64,000 nucleotides of DNA from Cyanobium sp. NIES-981 (GTDB lineage: Bacteria; Cyanobacteriota; Cyanobacteriia; PCC-6307; Cyanobiaceae): contig NZ_LT578417.1 of NCBI RefSeq assembly GCF_900088535.1, positions 682,001-746,000 on the forward strand, given 5' to 3'. The position numbers and the translations under genes are program-made. Below, piece by piece: positions 45,386 through 53,621 of this stretch; within the stretch, counting starts at the first letter, position 1; every line of letters starts with the position of its first letter. The notes under the pieces are model-generated. The model was not told where the DNA came from. It was given only the letters and a program-made list of their open reading frames with translations, and searched no databases.

Positions 45386-46561
45386 ATGGCCAACCTGCTT
45401 GACCAACTGTCCGCCATGACCGTGGTGGTGGCCGACACCGGCGACATCGAGGCCATCCAGCAGTTCACCCCCCGCGATGCCACCACCAACCCCTCGCTGA
45501 TCCTGGCGGCCGCCCAGATCCCCACCTACCAGGAGCTGATCGACCGATCCCTGCGGGAATCGCGCGAGGCGATCGGCGCTGACGCCGGAGCGGATGCCGT
45601 GGTGCGGGAAGCCCTCGACGAGATCTGCGTGACCTTCGGCAAGGAGATCCTCAAGATCGTGCCCGGGCGGGTCTCCACCGAGGTGGACGCCCGGCTCAGC
45701 TACGACACCGCGGCCACGATCGCCAAGGCCCGCCGGCTGATCGAGCTCTATGCGCAGGCAGGGATCGGCAAGGAGCGGGTGCTGATCAAGGTGGCGTCCA
45801 CCTGGGAGGGCATCCGCGCCGCCGAGGCCCTGGAGAAGGAGGGCATCCACTGCAACCTCACCCTGCTGTTCTCCTTCGCCCAGGCCGTGGCCTGCGCCGA
45901 GGCGGGCGTCACCCTGATCTCCCCCTTCGTGGGGCGCATCCTGGACTGGTACAAGAAGAGCACCGGCCGCGAGGGCTATCCCGGCCCCGAAGACCCCGGC
46001 GTGATCTCCGTGACCGAGATCTTCAACTACTACAAGACCTACGGCTACAAGACCGAGGTGATGGGGGCGAGCTTCCGCAACACCGACGAGATCATCGAAC
46101 TGGCGGGCTGCGACCTGCTCACCATCTCCCCGGCGCTGCTGGCCCAGCTGCGCGGAACCCAGGGAACCCTTGACCGCAAGCTCAACGCCTTCGATCCAGC
46201 CCCCACCCAGCCCCAGATCCACCTCGATGAGGCCCGCTTCCGGGCCATGATGGAAGAGGATCCCATGGCCACCGAAAAGCTGGACGAGGGGATCCGGGGC
46301 TTCTGCAAGGCCATCGAGACCCTCGAGGCCCAGCTCGCCCACCGCCTCGCCGAACTGGAGGGCGGCGCTGCCTTCGGCCATGCGGTGCATGAGATCTTCC
46401 TGCTCAACGACCTCGACGGCGACGGCTGCATCACCCGCGAGGAATGGCTGGGCAGCGATGCGGTCTTCGATGCCCTCGACACCGACAACGACGGACGGCT
46501 GGCTCCGGAGGACGTGCGCGGCGGTCTTGGTGCCGCCCTGGCCCTGGCGGCCAGCCGCTGA
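45386..46561 (+). CDS. tal: transaldolase with C-terminal EF-hand pair
   Basis: 391 residues from ATG 45386. Class I aldolase barrel of the oxidative pentose phosphate pathway: [26 protein letters not shown]-type [40 protein letters not shown] with Schiff-base K135, and [20 protein letters not shown]. After the barrel (about 320 residues) come two EF loops: [12 protein letters not shown] (342-353, canonical) and [12 protein letters not shown] (365-376, Asp at position 12). The fusion recurs in cyanobacterial transaldolases. It points to Ca2+ control of sugar-phosphate flux, but that is inference. Confidence 0.96.
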   Translation: MANLLDQLSAMTVVVADTGDIEAIQQFTPRDATTNPSLILAAAQIPTYQELIDRSLRESREAIGADAGADAVVREALDEICVTFGKEILKIVPGRVSTEVDARLSYDTAATIAKARRLIELYAQAGIGKERVLIKVASTWEGIRAAEALEKEGIHCNLTLLFSFAQAVACAEAGVTLISPFVGRILDWYKKSTGREGYPGPEDPGVISVTEIFNYYKTYGYKTEVMGASFRNTDEIIELAGCDLLTISPALLAQLRGTQGTLDRKLNAFDPAPTQPQIHLDEARFRAMMEEDPMATEKLDEGIRGFCKAIETLEAQLAHRLAELEGGAAFGHAVHEIFLLNDLDGDGCITREEWLGSDAVFDALDTDNDGRLAPEDVRGGLGAALALAASR

Positions 46562-46570
46562 TCCACCGCC

Positions 46571-46948
46571 GTGAACGCCCTCCAGACAATGCAGGCCCTC
46601 GCCAGCACCGGCGAAGTGATCACGGTGGAGCCCGGAACGCTGATCTTCAGCTCCGGCGAGCCGGGCGACTGCATGTTCGGCCTGCTGGAGGGGCGGGTCG
46701 AGCTGAGCTGGAACGGCGACCAGGGCCACGAACAGATCAACGCCGGCGATGTGTTCGGCGCCGGAGCCCTGGTCACCAGCGAGCACCGCCGCTACGGCAA
46801 TGCCCGCGCCCTCACCCCCTGCAGGCTGCTGGTGATGAACCGCGAGAAGTTCCTGTTCGCCGTGCAGGAGTCGCCGATGTTCGCGATCGAACTGCTGGGG
46901 TCGATCGACATGCGGCTGCGCCAGCTGAAGGACTGCACCCGCATCTGA
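46571..46948 (+). CDS. stand-alone cyclic-nucleotide-binding-like domain protein
   Basis: 125 residues from GTG 46571, nine bases after transaldolase. It is one CAP/CNB beta-barrel: TVEPGTLIFSSGEPGDCMFG, LLEGRVELSWNGDQGHEQIN, AGDVFGAGALV, ARALTPCRLLVMNREKFLFA. There is no C-terminal HTH, so it cannot be a DNA-binding CRP by itself. The usual phosphate-binding R-x-A segment is not clear, and the ligand is uncertain. It may act by binding other proteins. Likely cotranscribed with transaldolase. Confidence 0.82.
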   Translation: MNALQTMQALASTGEVITVEPGTLIFSSGEPGDCMFGLLEGRVELSWNGDQGHEQINAGDVFGAGALVTSEHRRYGNARALTPCRLLVMNREKFLFAVQESPMFAIELLGSIDMRLRQLKDCTRI

Positions 46949-46976
46949 GCCCGGCGGGGCCGGGATTGGCCGCCGA

Positions 46977-48131
46977 TCAGCTGCGCTGCAGCAGCAGCCG
47001 CCTGATCACCCGCTGGGCGATGTCGCCATAGCCCAGCTCCCCGGAGAGGATCTGGGCGATCCGGCGCGGGGCCGTGGGGCGCTTGATGCCGAGCTGATAG
47101 CCCACCCGCGGCACCCGGTAGAACACCTGGGCGATCCGCCGCCCCCAGGCCATCGAATCGCCCCACACCCGCCGCATCACGGCCGAGTAAGCCGCCAGGG
47201 CCTCAGGCTCGCCGCCCAGCCAGCGATCCACCGCCGCGGCCGCCTCGCAACCGCTCAGCAGCGCCGGCCGCAGGCCTTCGGCCAGGAAGGGATCACACAG
47301 CGAGGCCGCGTCCCCGGCCACCACCAGGCCGGCCCCGTGCAGCGGGTAATGGCCATTCCAGAGCCGCAGCCGCCCGCGGGTGCGCACCCCCGCATCAGCG
47401 GAGAACCCCAGGCTGGGCAGCAGCTCGGCAAGCACGGCATTCTCCTCGAGGCCGTCGCGGCCCACGAAGCTGCCCAGGCCGATGCTGTAGCCGCCCTGGC
47501 GGGGAAAGGCCCAGCAGAAGCCGTGGCGCACCAGGCCGAAGTCGAACCGGGCCGCGGCAGGATCCAGCACGGGCCCCTCCAGCTCCACCGACACGGTGGC
47601 GGCGAAGCGGGGCTGGCGCGGACCCAGCCCCAGCGGGGCCGCCAGGCGGGAGCCGGAGCCATCGGCCAGCACCACGGCTTGCGCCTGCAGCGCGAGCCGG
47701 GCGCCCCCGGGCTCCCTGACCTGGACAGACCAGCCGCCGGGGGTGGTCTCGAGGCCCTCCACGGCCATGCCACAGGCCAGCCGGGCCCCGACGCCCTGGG
47801 CCTGCTCGATCAGATAGGCATCGAGCCGGGACCGCCGCACGATCCAGAACGGAGCCTCCCCCGGCAGTTCCGCCAGCACGGGATCGCCCAGGGCCCAGCT
47901 GAACCGCACCCGCTCGATCACCGTGTCCACCGCCGGGCGCAGATCGAAGGGGAACCAGCGCTGCACCGAGGCGGCCATGCCCCCGCCGCAGGGCTTGGTC
48001 CTGGGGAAGGTGGCACTGTCGAGCACCAGCACATCGCGGCCCAGCCGGGCGAGGTGAAAGGCGGCGGCGGCACCGGCGGCGCCGGCTCCCACCACGATCA
48101 CCTCGGGCCTGCAGCCCGCCAGGGAACTCAC
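46977..48131 (-). CDS. geranylgeranyl-reductase-family flavoprotein
   Basis: 384 residues from GTG 48131. The FAD site EVIVVGAGAAGAAAAFHLAR is followed by FPRTKPCGGGM (the P-C-G-G motif of the family) and GLVVAGDAASLCDPFLAEGL. It is shorter than and clearly distinct from ChlP, so it is a paralogue rather than the chlorophyll phytyl reductase. Such proteins saturate isoprenoid chains or act on other lipids or indole compounds. It follows frr by ten bases in a pyrH-frr-GGR arrangement. Confidence 0.88.
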   Translation of the reverse strand: MSSLAGCRPEVIVVGAGAAGAAAAFHLARLGRDVLVLDSATFPRTKPCGGGMAASVQRWFPFDLRPAVDTVIERVRFSWALGDPVLAELPGEAPFWIVRRSRLDAYLIEQAQGVGARLACGMAVEGLETTPGGWSVQVREPGGARLALQAQAVVLADGSGSRLAAPLGLGPRQPRFAATVSVELEGPVLDPAAARFDFGLVRHGFCWAFPRQGGYSIGLGSFVGRDGLEENAVLAELLPSLGFSADAGVRTRGRLRLWNGHYPLHGAGLVVAGDAASLCDPFLAEGLRPALLSGCEAAAAVDRWLGGEPEALAAYSAVMRRVWGDSMAWGRRIAQVFYRVPRVGYQLGIKRPTAPRRIAQILSGELGYGDIAQRVIRRLLLQRS

Positions 48132-48141
48132 GGCGATCCGC

Positions 48142-48681
48142 TCACACCTTGAGGATCTCGGCTTCCTTCTCCTTCAGGTGCTTCTCCAGCTCCTCGATGA
48201 ACTTGTCCGTGAGCTTCTGCACCTTCTCCTGCTCGTCGTGGCTCTGGTCCTCGGACAGCTCGCCGTCCTTCTCCAGCTTCTTGATGCGGTCGATGCCGTC
48301 ACGGCGGTTGTTGCGCAGGGCCACCTTGCCCTCCTCCGCATACTTCGCGGCGATCTTGCAGAGCTCCTTGCGGCGGTCCTCGGTGAGGGGGGGAATGTTG
48401 ATGCGGATCACCCTGCCGTCGTTGTTGCAGGTGAGGCCCAGGTCACTCATGGCAATCGCCTTTTCGATCAGGCCCATGGCACTGGTGTCGAACGGCTGGA
48501 TCTGGATGGTCTGGGAATCCGGCGTGGAGAGGCTGGCGAGCGACCTGAGGGGGGTTTCGGCGCCGTAGTACTCCACCGAGATCTTGTCGAGCAGGGAGGG
48601 ATTGGCCCGGCCGGTCCGGATGGTGTTGAAGTTGCGCAGGGCGGCGTCCACCGATTTGCGCATGCTGGCTTCGAGGTCCAT
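48142..48681 (-). CDS. frr: ribosome recycling factor
   Basis: 179 residues. It splits post-termination ribosomes together with EF-G. Visible: [80 protein letters not shown] and the long C-terminal helix [14 protein letters not shown]. Full length. It lies 51 bp after pyrH on the same strand, the widespread pyrH-frr pair. Confidence 0.98.
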   Translation of the reverse strand: MDLEASMRKSVDAALRNFNTIRTGRANPSLLDKISVEYYGAETPLRSLASLSTPDSQTIQIQPFDTSAMGLIEKAIAMSDLGLTCNNDGRVIRINIPPLTEDRRKELCKIAAKYAEEGKVALRNNRRDGIDRIKKLEKDGELSEDQSHDEQEKVQKLTDKFIEELEKHLKEKEAEILKV

Positions 48682-48732
48682 GGCGATGGCTTGGGGGCTG
48701 ATGCGGGAAGTCTGGGGGAGAGGGGGTGGGGC

Positions 48733-49443
48733 TCAGGCGGGGTGGATGCGGGTGCCGATCGCTTCACCCGCCACGGCGCGGCCGATGTTGCCGGCACCGA
48801 AGAGATCAAACACCACGATGGGGATGGCGTTGTCCTTGCAGAGGGCGATGGCGGCCGCATCCATCACCTCCAGCTCACCGCTGAGCACCTCGAGGAACGA
48901 GAGGCTCTCGTAGCGGCGGGCATCGGCATGCTTGGCCGGGTCCTTGTCGTACACCCCATCCACCTTGGTGGCCTTGAACACCACATCGGCGCCGATCTCG
49001 GCGGCCCGCAGGGCGGCGGTGGTGTCGGTGGTGAAGAAGGGATTGCCGGTGCCGGCCGCGAAGATCACCACCCGCCCCTTCTCCATGTGGCGGATGGCCT
49101 TGCGGCGGATGTAGGGCTCCGCCACCTCCTGCATGGAGATGGCGCTCTGCACCCGGGTGGGCACGCCGGCCCTCTCCAGACCGTCCTGCAGGGTGATGGC
49201 GTTCATCACGGTGGCCAGCATGCCCACGTAGTCGGCGGTGGCGCGGTCCATGCCGGCGGCGCTGCCCTTGAGGCCGCGGAAGATGTTGCCGCCGCCCACC
49301 ACGATCGCCAGCTGGGTGCCGTCGGCCACGCAGGCCGCCACGTCGGCGGCGATCGCCTGCACGATCGCCGGATCGATGCCGTAGCCCTGCTCTCCCATCA
49401 GCGCCTCGCCGCTGAGCTTGAGGAGCACGCGCTGATAACCCAT
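48733..49443 (-). CDS. pyrH: UMP kinase
   Basis: 236 residues from ATG 49443 ([17 protein letters not shown]). Hexameric amino-acid-kinase-fold UMP kinase, UTP-inhibited and GTP-activated in characterised bacteria. Motifs: [66 protein letters not shown]. It makes UDP from UMP. The start is set by homology; upstream in-frame codons look non-coding. Followed by frr. Confidence 0.98.
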   Translation of the reverse strand: MGYQRVLLKLSGEALMGEQGYGIDPAIVQAIAADVAACVADGTQLAIVVGGGNIFRGLKGSAAGMDRATADYVGMLATVMNAITLQDGLERAGVPTRVQSAISMQEVAEPYIRRKAIRHMEKGRVVIFAAGTGNPFFTTDTTAALRAAEIGADVVFKATKVDGVYDKDPAKHADARRYESLSFLEVLSGELEVMDAAAIALCKDNAIPIVVFDLFGAGNIGRAVAGEAIGTRIHPA

Positions 49444-49568
49444 CGGCACCACGGATTTGCCGCACCGTAGCAATGGCATGGAAGGGAGTCGTGCCCTGGC
49501 CGTCTGGCTTGTCGCGGCCCCGGCGGGGCGCTTCACTGGCGATGACGCCCCGCCGAGGCTGACGCCCC

Positions 49569-49760
49569 ATGGCCGCCGATCCCACCCCATCCACGGTGCG
49601 CTCCTGCGGGGTGATGGCCCGCCTCACCCTCTCGGCCCTGGAGCGGGCGAGCGGCGACGCCGGCATCTGGCGGGAGCCCGCCGTGCATCACGCCCTGCTG
49701 ATCAGCGGCCTCTCGGTGCTGATCAGCGGGCTGGCCCAGCTCCAGGACGACCTGGGCTGA
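49569..49760 (+). CDS. small hypothetical protein, 63 aa
   Basis: ATG 49569 with an internal ATG at 49614 ([20 protein letters not shown]). The C-terminal half contains a moderately hydrophobic helix, [20 protein letters not shown], perhaps peripheral to membrane. Codon third positions are GC-rich like flanking genes. It sits between divergent pyrH and convergent cobO (13 bp). No family recognised; probably a lineage-specific small gene. Confidence 0.5.
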   Translation: MAADPTPSTVRSCGVMARLTLSALERASGDAGIWREPAVHHALLISGLSVLISGLAQLQDDLG

Positions 49761-49773
49761 GCGGCGGCAGGGC

Positions 49774-50439
49774 TCAGTACTCGATCCCGGCCTGGGCCTT
49801 CACCCCCTGCTCCCGGAACGGATGGCGCACCAGGGTCATCTCGGTGACCAGGTCGGCCCGCTCCAGCAGGCCGGCGGGAGCGCCGCGGCCCGTGAGGGCC
49901 ACGTGGGTGAGGGGCGGCCGCAGGGCCAGGCCCTCCAGCACCTGCTCGAGCTCCAGGTAGCCGAGCTTGAGGGCCACGTTCACCTCATCGAGCACCACGA
50001 GCTGGCGGCTGCCATCGGCGAGGTAGGCGCGGGAGCGCTCCCAGGCCAGCTGCACCAGGGCCCGGTCGCGCTCCCGGTCCTGGGTTTCCCAGGTGAAGCC
50101 CTCACCGAGGGCATGCCAGTGCAACGCCTCGCCGAACACCTCCAGCGCCCGGGCCTCGCCGGGTTGCCAGCCCCCCTTGATGAACTGCACCACCGCCACC
50201 TGGCCGCCATGGCCGAGGGTGCGCAGCACCAGGCCCAGGGCGGCGGTGGTCTTGCCCTTGCCGTTGCCGGTGAACACGAGCACCAGGCCCTTCTCCAGGC
50301 TGCGCTCCCCCACCCGCTGCTGCTGCACCTCCTTGCGCCGGGCCATGCGGCGCCGGTAGGCCTCCTCATCCCGTTCCGGGGCCAGGGCGCCACCCGGTCC
50401 CAGCTCCTGGGCGATCTGGTCGAGGGAGGTGTCGCTCAT
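49774..50439 (-). CDS. cobO: cob(I)yrinic acid a,c-diamide adenosyltransferase (CobA/CobO)
   Basis: 221 residues from ATG 50439. It transfers adenosine from ATP to the cobalt of corrinoids, making the adenosyl form. The P-loop LVLVFTGNGKGKTTAALGLV lies after an N-terminal cap helix (EAYRRRMARRKEVQQQRVGE). AVVQFIKGGWQPGE, QLVVLDEVNVALKLGYLELE and HVALTGRGAP complete the family. With cobK in this window it supports B12-type cofactor synthesis. The recombinase gene lies 40 bp upstream on the same strand. Confidence 0.95.
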   Translation of the reverse strand: MSDTSLDQIAQELGPGGALAPERDEEAYRRRMARRKEVQQQRVGERSLEKGLVLVFTGNGKGKTTAALGLVLRTLGHGGQVAVVQFIKGGWQPGEARALEVFGEALHWHALGEGFTWETQDRERDRALVQLAWERSRAYLADGSRQLVVLDEVNVALKLGYLELEQVLEGLALRPPLTHVALTGRGAPAGLLERADLVTEMTLVRHPFREQGVKAQAGIEY

Positions 50440-50479
50440 GGGGCGCTCAGACCGGCGGATCAGCAGCATCCTGACCGGT

Positions 50480-51775
50480 TCAGGCCACCTGCCGGGCGGG
50501 GGAGCCGGGCCCCGTGCCACGGGCCAGGGCCGCATCCACCGCCTGCTGCTGATCCCGGCGGGTGATCCAGTGGTGATACGTGCGGGTGTGGATCGCCACC
50601 GAGTGCCCCATCATCCGGGCCGCCACCGTGTCGGGCAGGCCGATGTGGATGGTGCGCACCGCCCAGGCGTGGCGCAGGTCGTAGGGGGTGATCGGCAGGC
50701 CGTAGCGGCGGAACTGCTCCGCCACCCGGCGGCCCACCTGCTGCAGGGTGGTGCGCCGCAGATCCGTGCAGACCTGCGGCAGCACCTCCGCGCCATGGCC
50801 AAGGCGTTCGAGGCCGAACTGCTCCACCCAGTGGGGCTGGAACGGCCACACCTGGTGCTCGCCGGTCTTGCTGGTGGGCAGCACCCGGATCACCCGGTCA
50901 CCGCCGGGCCCGAGCGGTGACAGGTCGCTGAAGAACGCCTCGTGGTTGCGCAGGCCGTAGCAGGCGATCAATCCGTAGACCAGGCGCCAGGCCGGATTCG
51001 GCACCTGCTCCACCAGCGCGAGGATCTGGCCGTCGCTCGGCAGCTGGCGGAAGCGGGCCACGTGAAGGCCATAGCCGGCTGCTCTCTGGGTCCAGTCGGA
51101 GGGCAGGGCGACATCCGCCTGACGCGCCAGCGCCGCCAGCGCCGTGCCGCACTGCTGGCGGCTGCGGCTTCCCGGTGCGTAGCTCTCCAGGGTCCGGAGG
51201 AGCAGGGCCTCGTCCGGCGGCTGCCCACCCGCCAGGGCGCGCAGCCGCCGGAGGTACGGCCTGTAGGCGGCGGTCCAGGTGGTGCGGCTGCCGGCCGGAT
51301 TGCGGCGGCGGCGTGGATCGCGGAAGAAGGCCTGCTCGAAGGCCGTGATAACGCCATCAAGGCCGGTGGTGGGCGCAGACCGGGGCTCGGCCGGGGGGTC
51401 CGCAGCGGTGGTGCGGCTCCAGCTGGACCACGTAAAGGCCTCGAGTTCCAGCTGGCGTTGCACTTCGCGCAGGCAACGCAGGGCCTCAGCCACCCCATCG
51501 GCCGTTGCCGGCAGGGCCAGGCTGAGCCTCTGCACCCGCCACCGGCCGCCCCCGGCGCGGCAGGGGAGGGGCCCGCGCAGGCCGATGCGGCCGCCGCGGC
51601 GCTCAAGCCGCAGATTCAGACCGGCCACGGCGAGGCGGGCATTGTGCTGGCCGATCAGCCCATCCACCGCCGCCACGGTTCCGGCATCCGGGCGGGCCGG
51701 CGGCAGCGCGTCGGGAACGGCGGAACGGGAGGAGATGGCCGAAGTCCGAATCGGCCAGACCCTATCGATCCCCAC
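50480..51775 (-). CDS. tyrosine recombinase (phage-integrase family), core-genome located
   Basis: 431 residues from GTG 51775 (later GTGs are possible). The C-terminal catalytic domain has the first Arg (YGLIACYGLRNHEAF), a Lys hairpin (LPTSKTGEHQVWPF), PYDLRHAWAVRTIHIGLPD (Y-x-x-R instead of H-x-x-R), the GHS His (RMMGHSVAIHT) and nucleophile Y400 (TRTYHHWI). The N-terminal half includes a SAM-like core-binding region (RPYLRRLRALAGGQPPDEAL) after about 110 residues of unassigned sequence. There is no flanking tRNA, att repeat or phage gene. It could be a resident Xer-like or domesticated recombinase. Confidence 0.88.
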   Translation of the reverse strand: MGIDRVWPIRTSAISSRSAVPDALPPARPDAGTVAAVDGLIGQHNARLAVAGLNLRLERRGGRIGLRGPLPCRAGGGRWRVQRLSLALPATADGVAEALRCLREVQRQLELEAFTWSSWSRTTAADPPAEPRSAPTTGLDGVITAFEQAFFRDPRRRRNPAGSRTTWTAAYRPYLRRLRALAGGQPPDEALLLRTLESYAPGSRSRQQCGTALAALARQADVALPSDWTQRAAGYGLHVARFRQLPSDGQILALVEQVPNPAWRLVYGLIACYGLRNHEAFFSDLSPLGPGGDRVIRVLPTSKTGEHQVWPFQPHWVEQFGLERLGHGAEVLPQVCTDLRRTTLQQVGRRVAEQFRRYGLPITPYDLRHAWAVRTIHIGLPDTVAARMMGHSVAIHTRTYHHWITRRDQQQAVDAALARGTGPGSPARQVA

Positions 51776-51842
51776 AGGACACGGCTAGCCCCAGGCCTGC
51801 AGCGTTACGCTCACGGCCATGACGGCGAAGGGAACCGAGAGC

Positions 51843-53018
51843 ATGGCCAAAGTGGGCGTGCTGCTGCTGAACCTCGGGGGCCCCGAGCGGATCCAGGATG
51901 TCGGCCCTTTTCTGTACAACCTGTTCTCCGATCCGGAGATCATCCGGCTGCCCAACCCGGCCCTGCAGAAGCCCCTGGCCTGGCTGATCAGCAGCCTACG
52001 GGCCGGCAAATCCCAGGAGGCCTACCGCTCGATCGGCGGAGGTTCACCGCTGCGCCGCATCACCGAACAGCAGGCCCGGGAACTGCAGAGCACCCTGCGC
52101 CAGCGGGGCATCGATGCCACCAGCTACGTGGCGATGCGCTACTGGCATCCCTTCACCGAATCCGCCGTGGCGGACATCAAGGCCGACGGGGTGGATGAGG
52201 TGGTGGTGCTCCCCCTCTACCCCCACTTCTCGATCAGCACCAGCGGCTCCAGCTTCCGGGAACTGCAGCGCCTGCGCCAGGCCGACCCCGCCTTCCGGCG
52301 GCTGCCGATCCGCTGCATCCGCAGCTACTACGACGACCCCGGCTACATCGCGGCGATGGCCGAACTGATCGCCCGGGAGATCCAGGCCTGCCCGGACCCC
52401 AGCCAGGCCCACGTGTTCTTCAGCGCCCACGGCGTGCCCAAGAGCTACGTGGAGGAGGCGGGCGACCCCTACCAGCAGGAGATCGAGGCCTGCGCCGGCC
52501 TGATCATGCAGAAGCTGGAGGCCGACCTTGGCCATACCAATCCGTTCACCCTCGCCTACCAGAGCCGTGTGGGGCCGGTGGAGTGGCTGCGGCCCTACAC
52601 CGACGAAGCCCTCCACGACCTGGGGGAGCAGGGGGTGAAGGATCTGGTGGTGGTGCCGATCAGCTTCGTGAGCGAACACATCGAGACCCTGGAGGAGATC
52701 GACATCGAGTACCGGGAGATCGCCACCGAAGCGGGCATCACCAACTTCCGCCGCGTTCCTGCCCTCGACACCAGTGCGTCGTTCATCTCCGGCCTGGCCA
52801 ACCTCGTGCAGCACGCCCTGGAAGGACCCGAGGTGAACCTGGACCAGGCGGCGTCCTTGCCCACCAAGGTGAAGCTCTACCCGCAGGACAAGTGGGCGTG
52901 GGGCTGGAACAACAGCTCCGAGGTGTGGAACGGCCGTCTGGCCATGGTGGGGTTCTCGGCGTTCCTGCTGGAGCTCCTGAGTGGACGGGGCCCGTTGCAT
53001 GCGCTGGGCCTGCTGTGA
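51843..53018 (+). CDS. hemH: ferrochelatase with C-terminal chlorophyll-binding-like helix
   Basis: 391 residues from ATG 51843 (ATG 51819 adds eight). It inserts Fe2+ into protoporphyrin IX. Blocks: [60 protein letters not shown] with the catalytic His, and [20 protein letters not shown]. After a linker the last about 35 residues ([20 protein letters not shown]) form a CAB/Hlip-type membrane helix with the ExxxGRxAM pigment motif, typical of cyanobacterial/plastid FeCh II. This may couple haem formation to chlorophyll status. Confidence 0.98.
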   Translation: MAKVGVLLLNLGGPERIQDVGPFLYNLFSDPEIIRLPNPALQKPLAWLISSLRAGKSQEAYRSIGGGSPLRRITEQQARELQSTLRQRGIDATSYVAMRYWHPFTESAVADIKADGVDEVVVLPLYPHFSISTSGSSFRELQRLRQADPAFRRLPIRCIRSYYDDPGYIAAMAELIAREIQACPDPSQAHVFFSAHGVPKSYVEEAGDPYQQEIEACAGLIMQKLEADLGHTNPFTLAYQSRVGPVEWLRPYTDEALHDLGEQGVKDLVVVPISFVSEHIETLEEIDIEYREIATEAGITNFRRVPALDTSASFISGLANLVQHALEGPEVNLDQAASLPTKVKLYPQDKWAWGWNNSSEVWNGRLAMVGFSAFLLELLSGRGPLHALGLL

Positions 53019-53022
53019 CCCG

Positions 53023-53592
53023 ATGGGCCCCGCCATCCGCCTGGCGCTGATCGGCCTGGTTCTGGGCACCAGCCTGGCCCCTGCCCAGCCCGCACGGGCC
53101 AACAGCTGGAGGCTCGGGGCCTTTCCAGTGGCCAGCTTCGCCGGCTACACCAGCGCCTTCGGCATGCGCGTGCATCCCCTCCGCGGCGATGTCCGTCCCC
53201 ACTACGGCCTGGACATCGCCGCCCCGCTCGGCTCCCCGATCCGCAGCTGGTGGTCGGGAGTGGTGCAGGAAGTGATCAACGATGGCGGCTGCGGCGTGGG
53301 CCTCGTGATCCGCTCCGGCGGCTACGAACACATCTATTGCCACCTGGGTGGCATCGGCCAGGGCGGGCTTTACCGCAGCGGCGACGTGCAGCTGCGGGTG
53401 GGGCAGGCGGTGCGCACCGGCCAGGTGATCGCCCACGTGGGGCTGAGCGGCAGCACCACCGGCCCCCATCTGCACTGGGGCCTGCGCCACGGGGGGCGGT
53501 GGATCGATCCGGCCAAGGTGCTGCGGGCGATGGCGCGGGCCAGGCGGGCCCCAAAAGCAGCACCACGGCCTAGGGTTGCTGGTGTTCGATAG
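53023..53592 (+). CDS. exported M23-family (LytM) peptidase
   Basis: 189 residues from ATG 53023, four bases after the hemH stop. Sec signal peptide ([19 protein letters not shown], cleavage near PARA-N). LytM core: [49 protein letters not shown], and [14 protein letters not shown]. The zinc ligands H-x3-D (HYGLD) and H-x-H (HLHW) are all present, so it is likely an active peptidoglycan endopeptidase in the periplasm. Confidence 0.92.
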   Translation: MGPAIRLALIGLVLGTSLAPAQPARANSWRLGAFPVASFAGYTSAFGMRVHPLRGDVRPHYGLDIAAPLGSPIRSWWSGVVQEVINDGGCGVGLVIRSGGYEHIYCHLGGIGQGGLYRSGDVQLRVGQAVRTGQVIAHVGLSGSTTGPHLHWGLRHGGRWIDPAKVLRAMARARRAPKAAPRPRVAGVR

Positions 53593-53621
53593 AAGGCCCG
53601 CGTGGCAGGCCTGCTGCAGCC

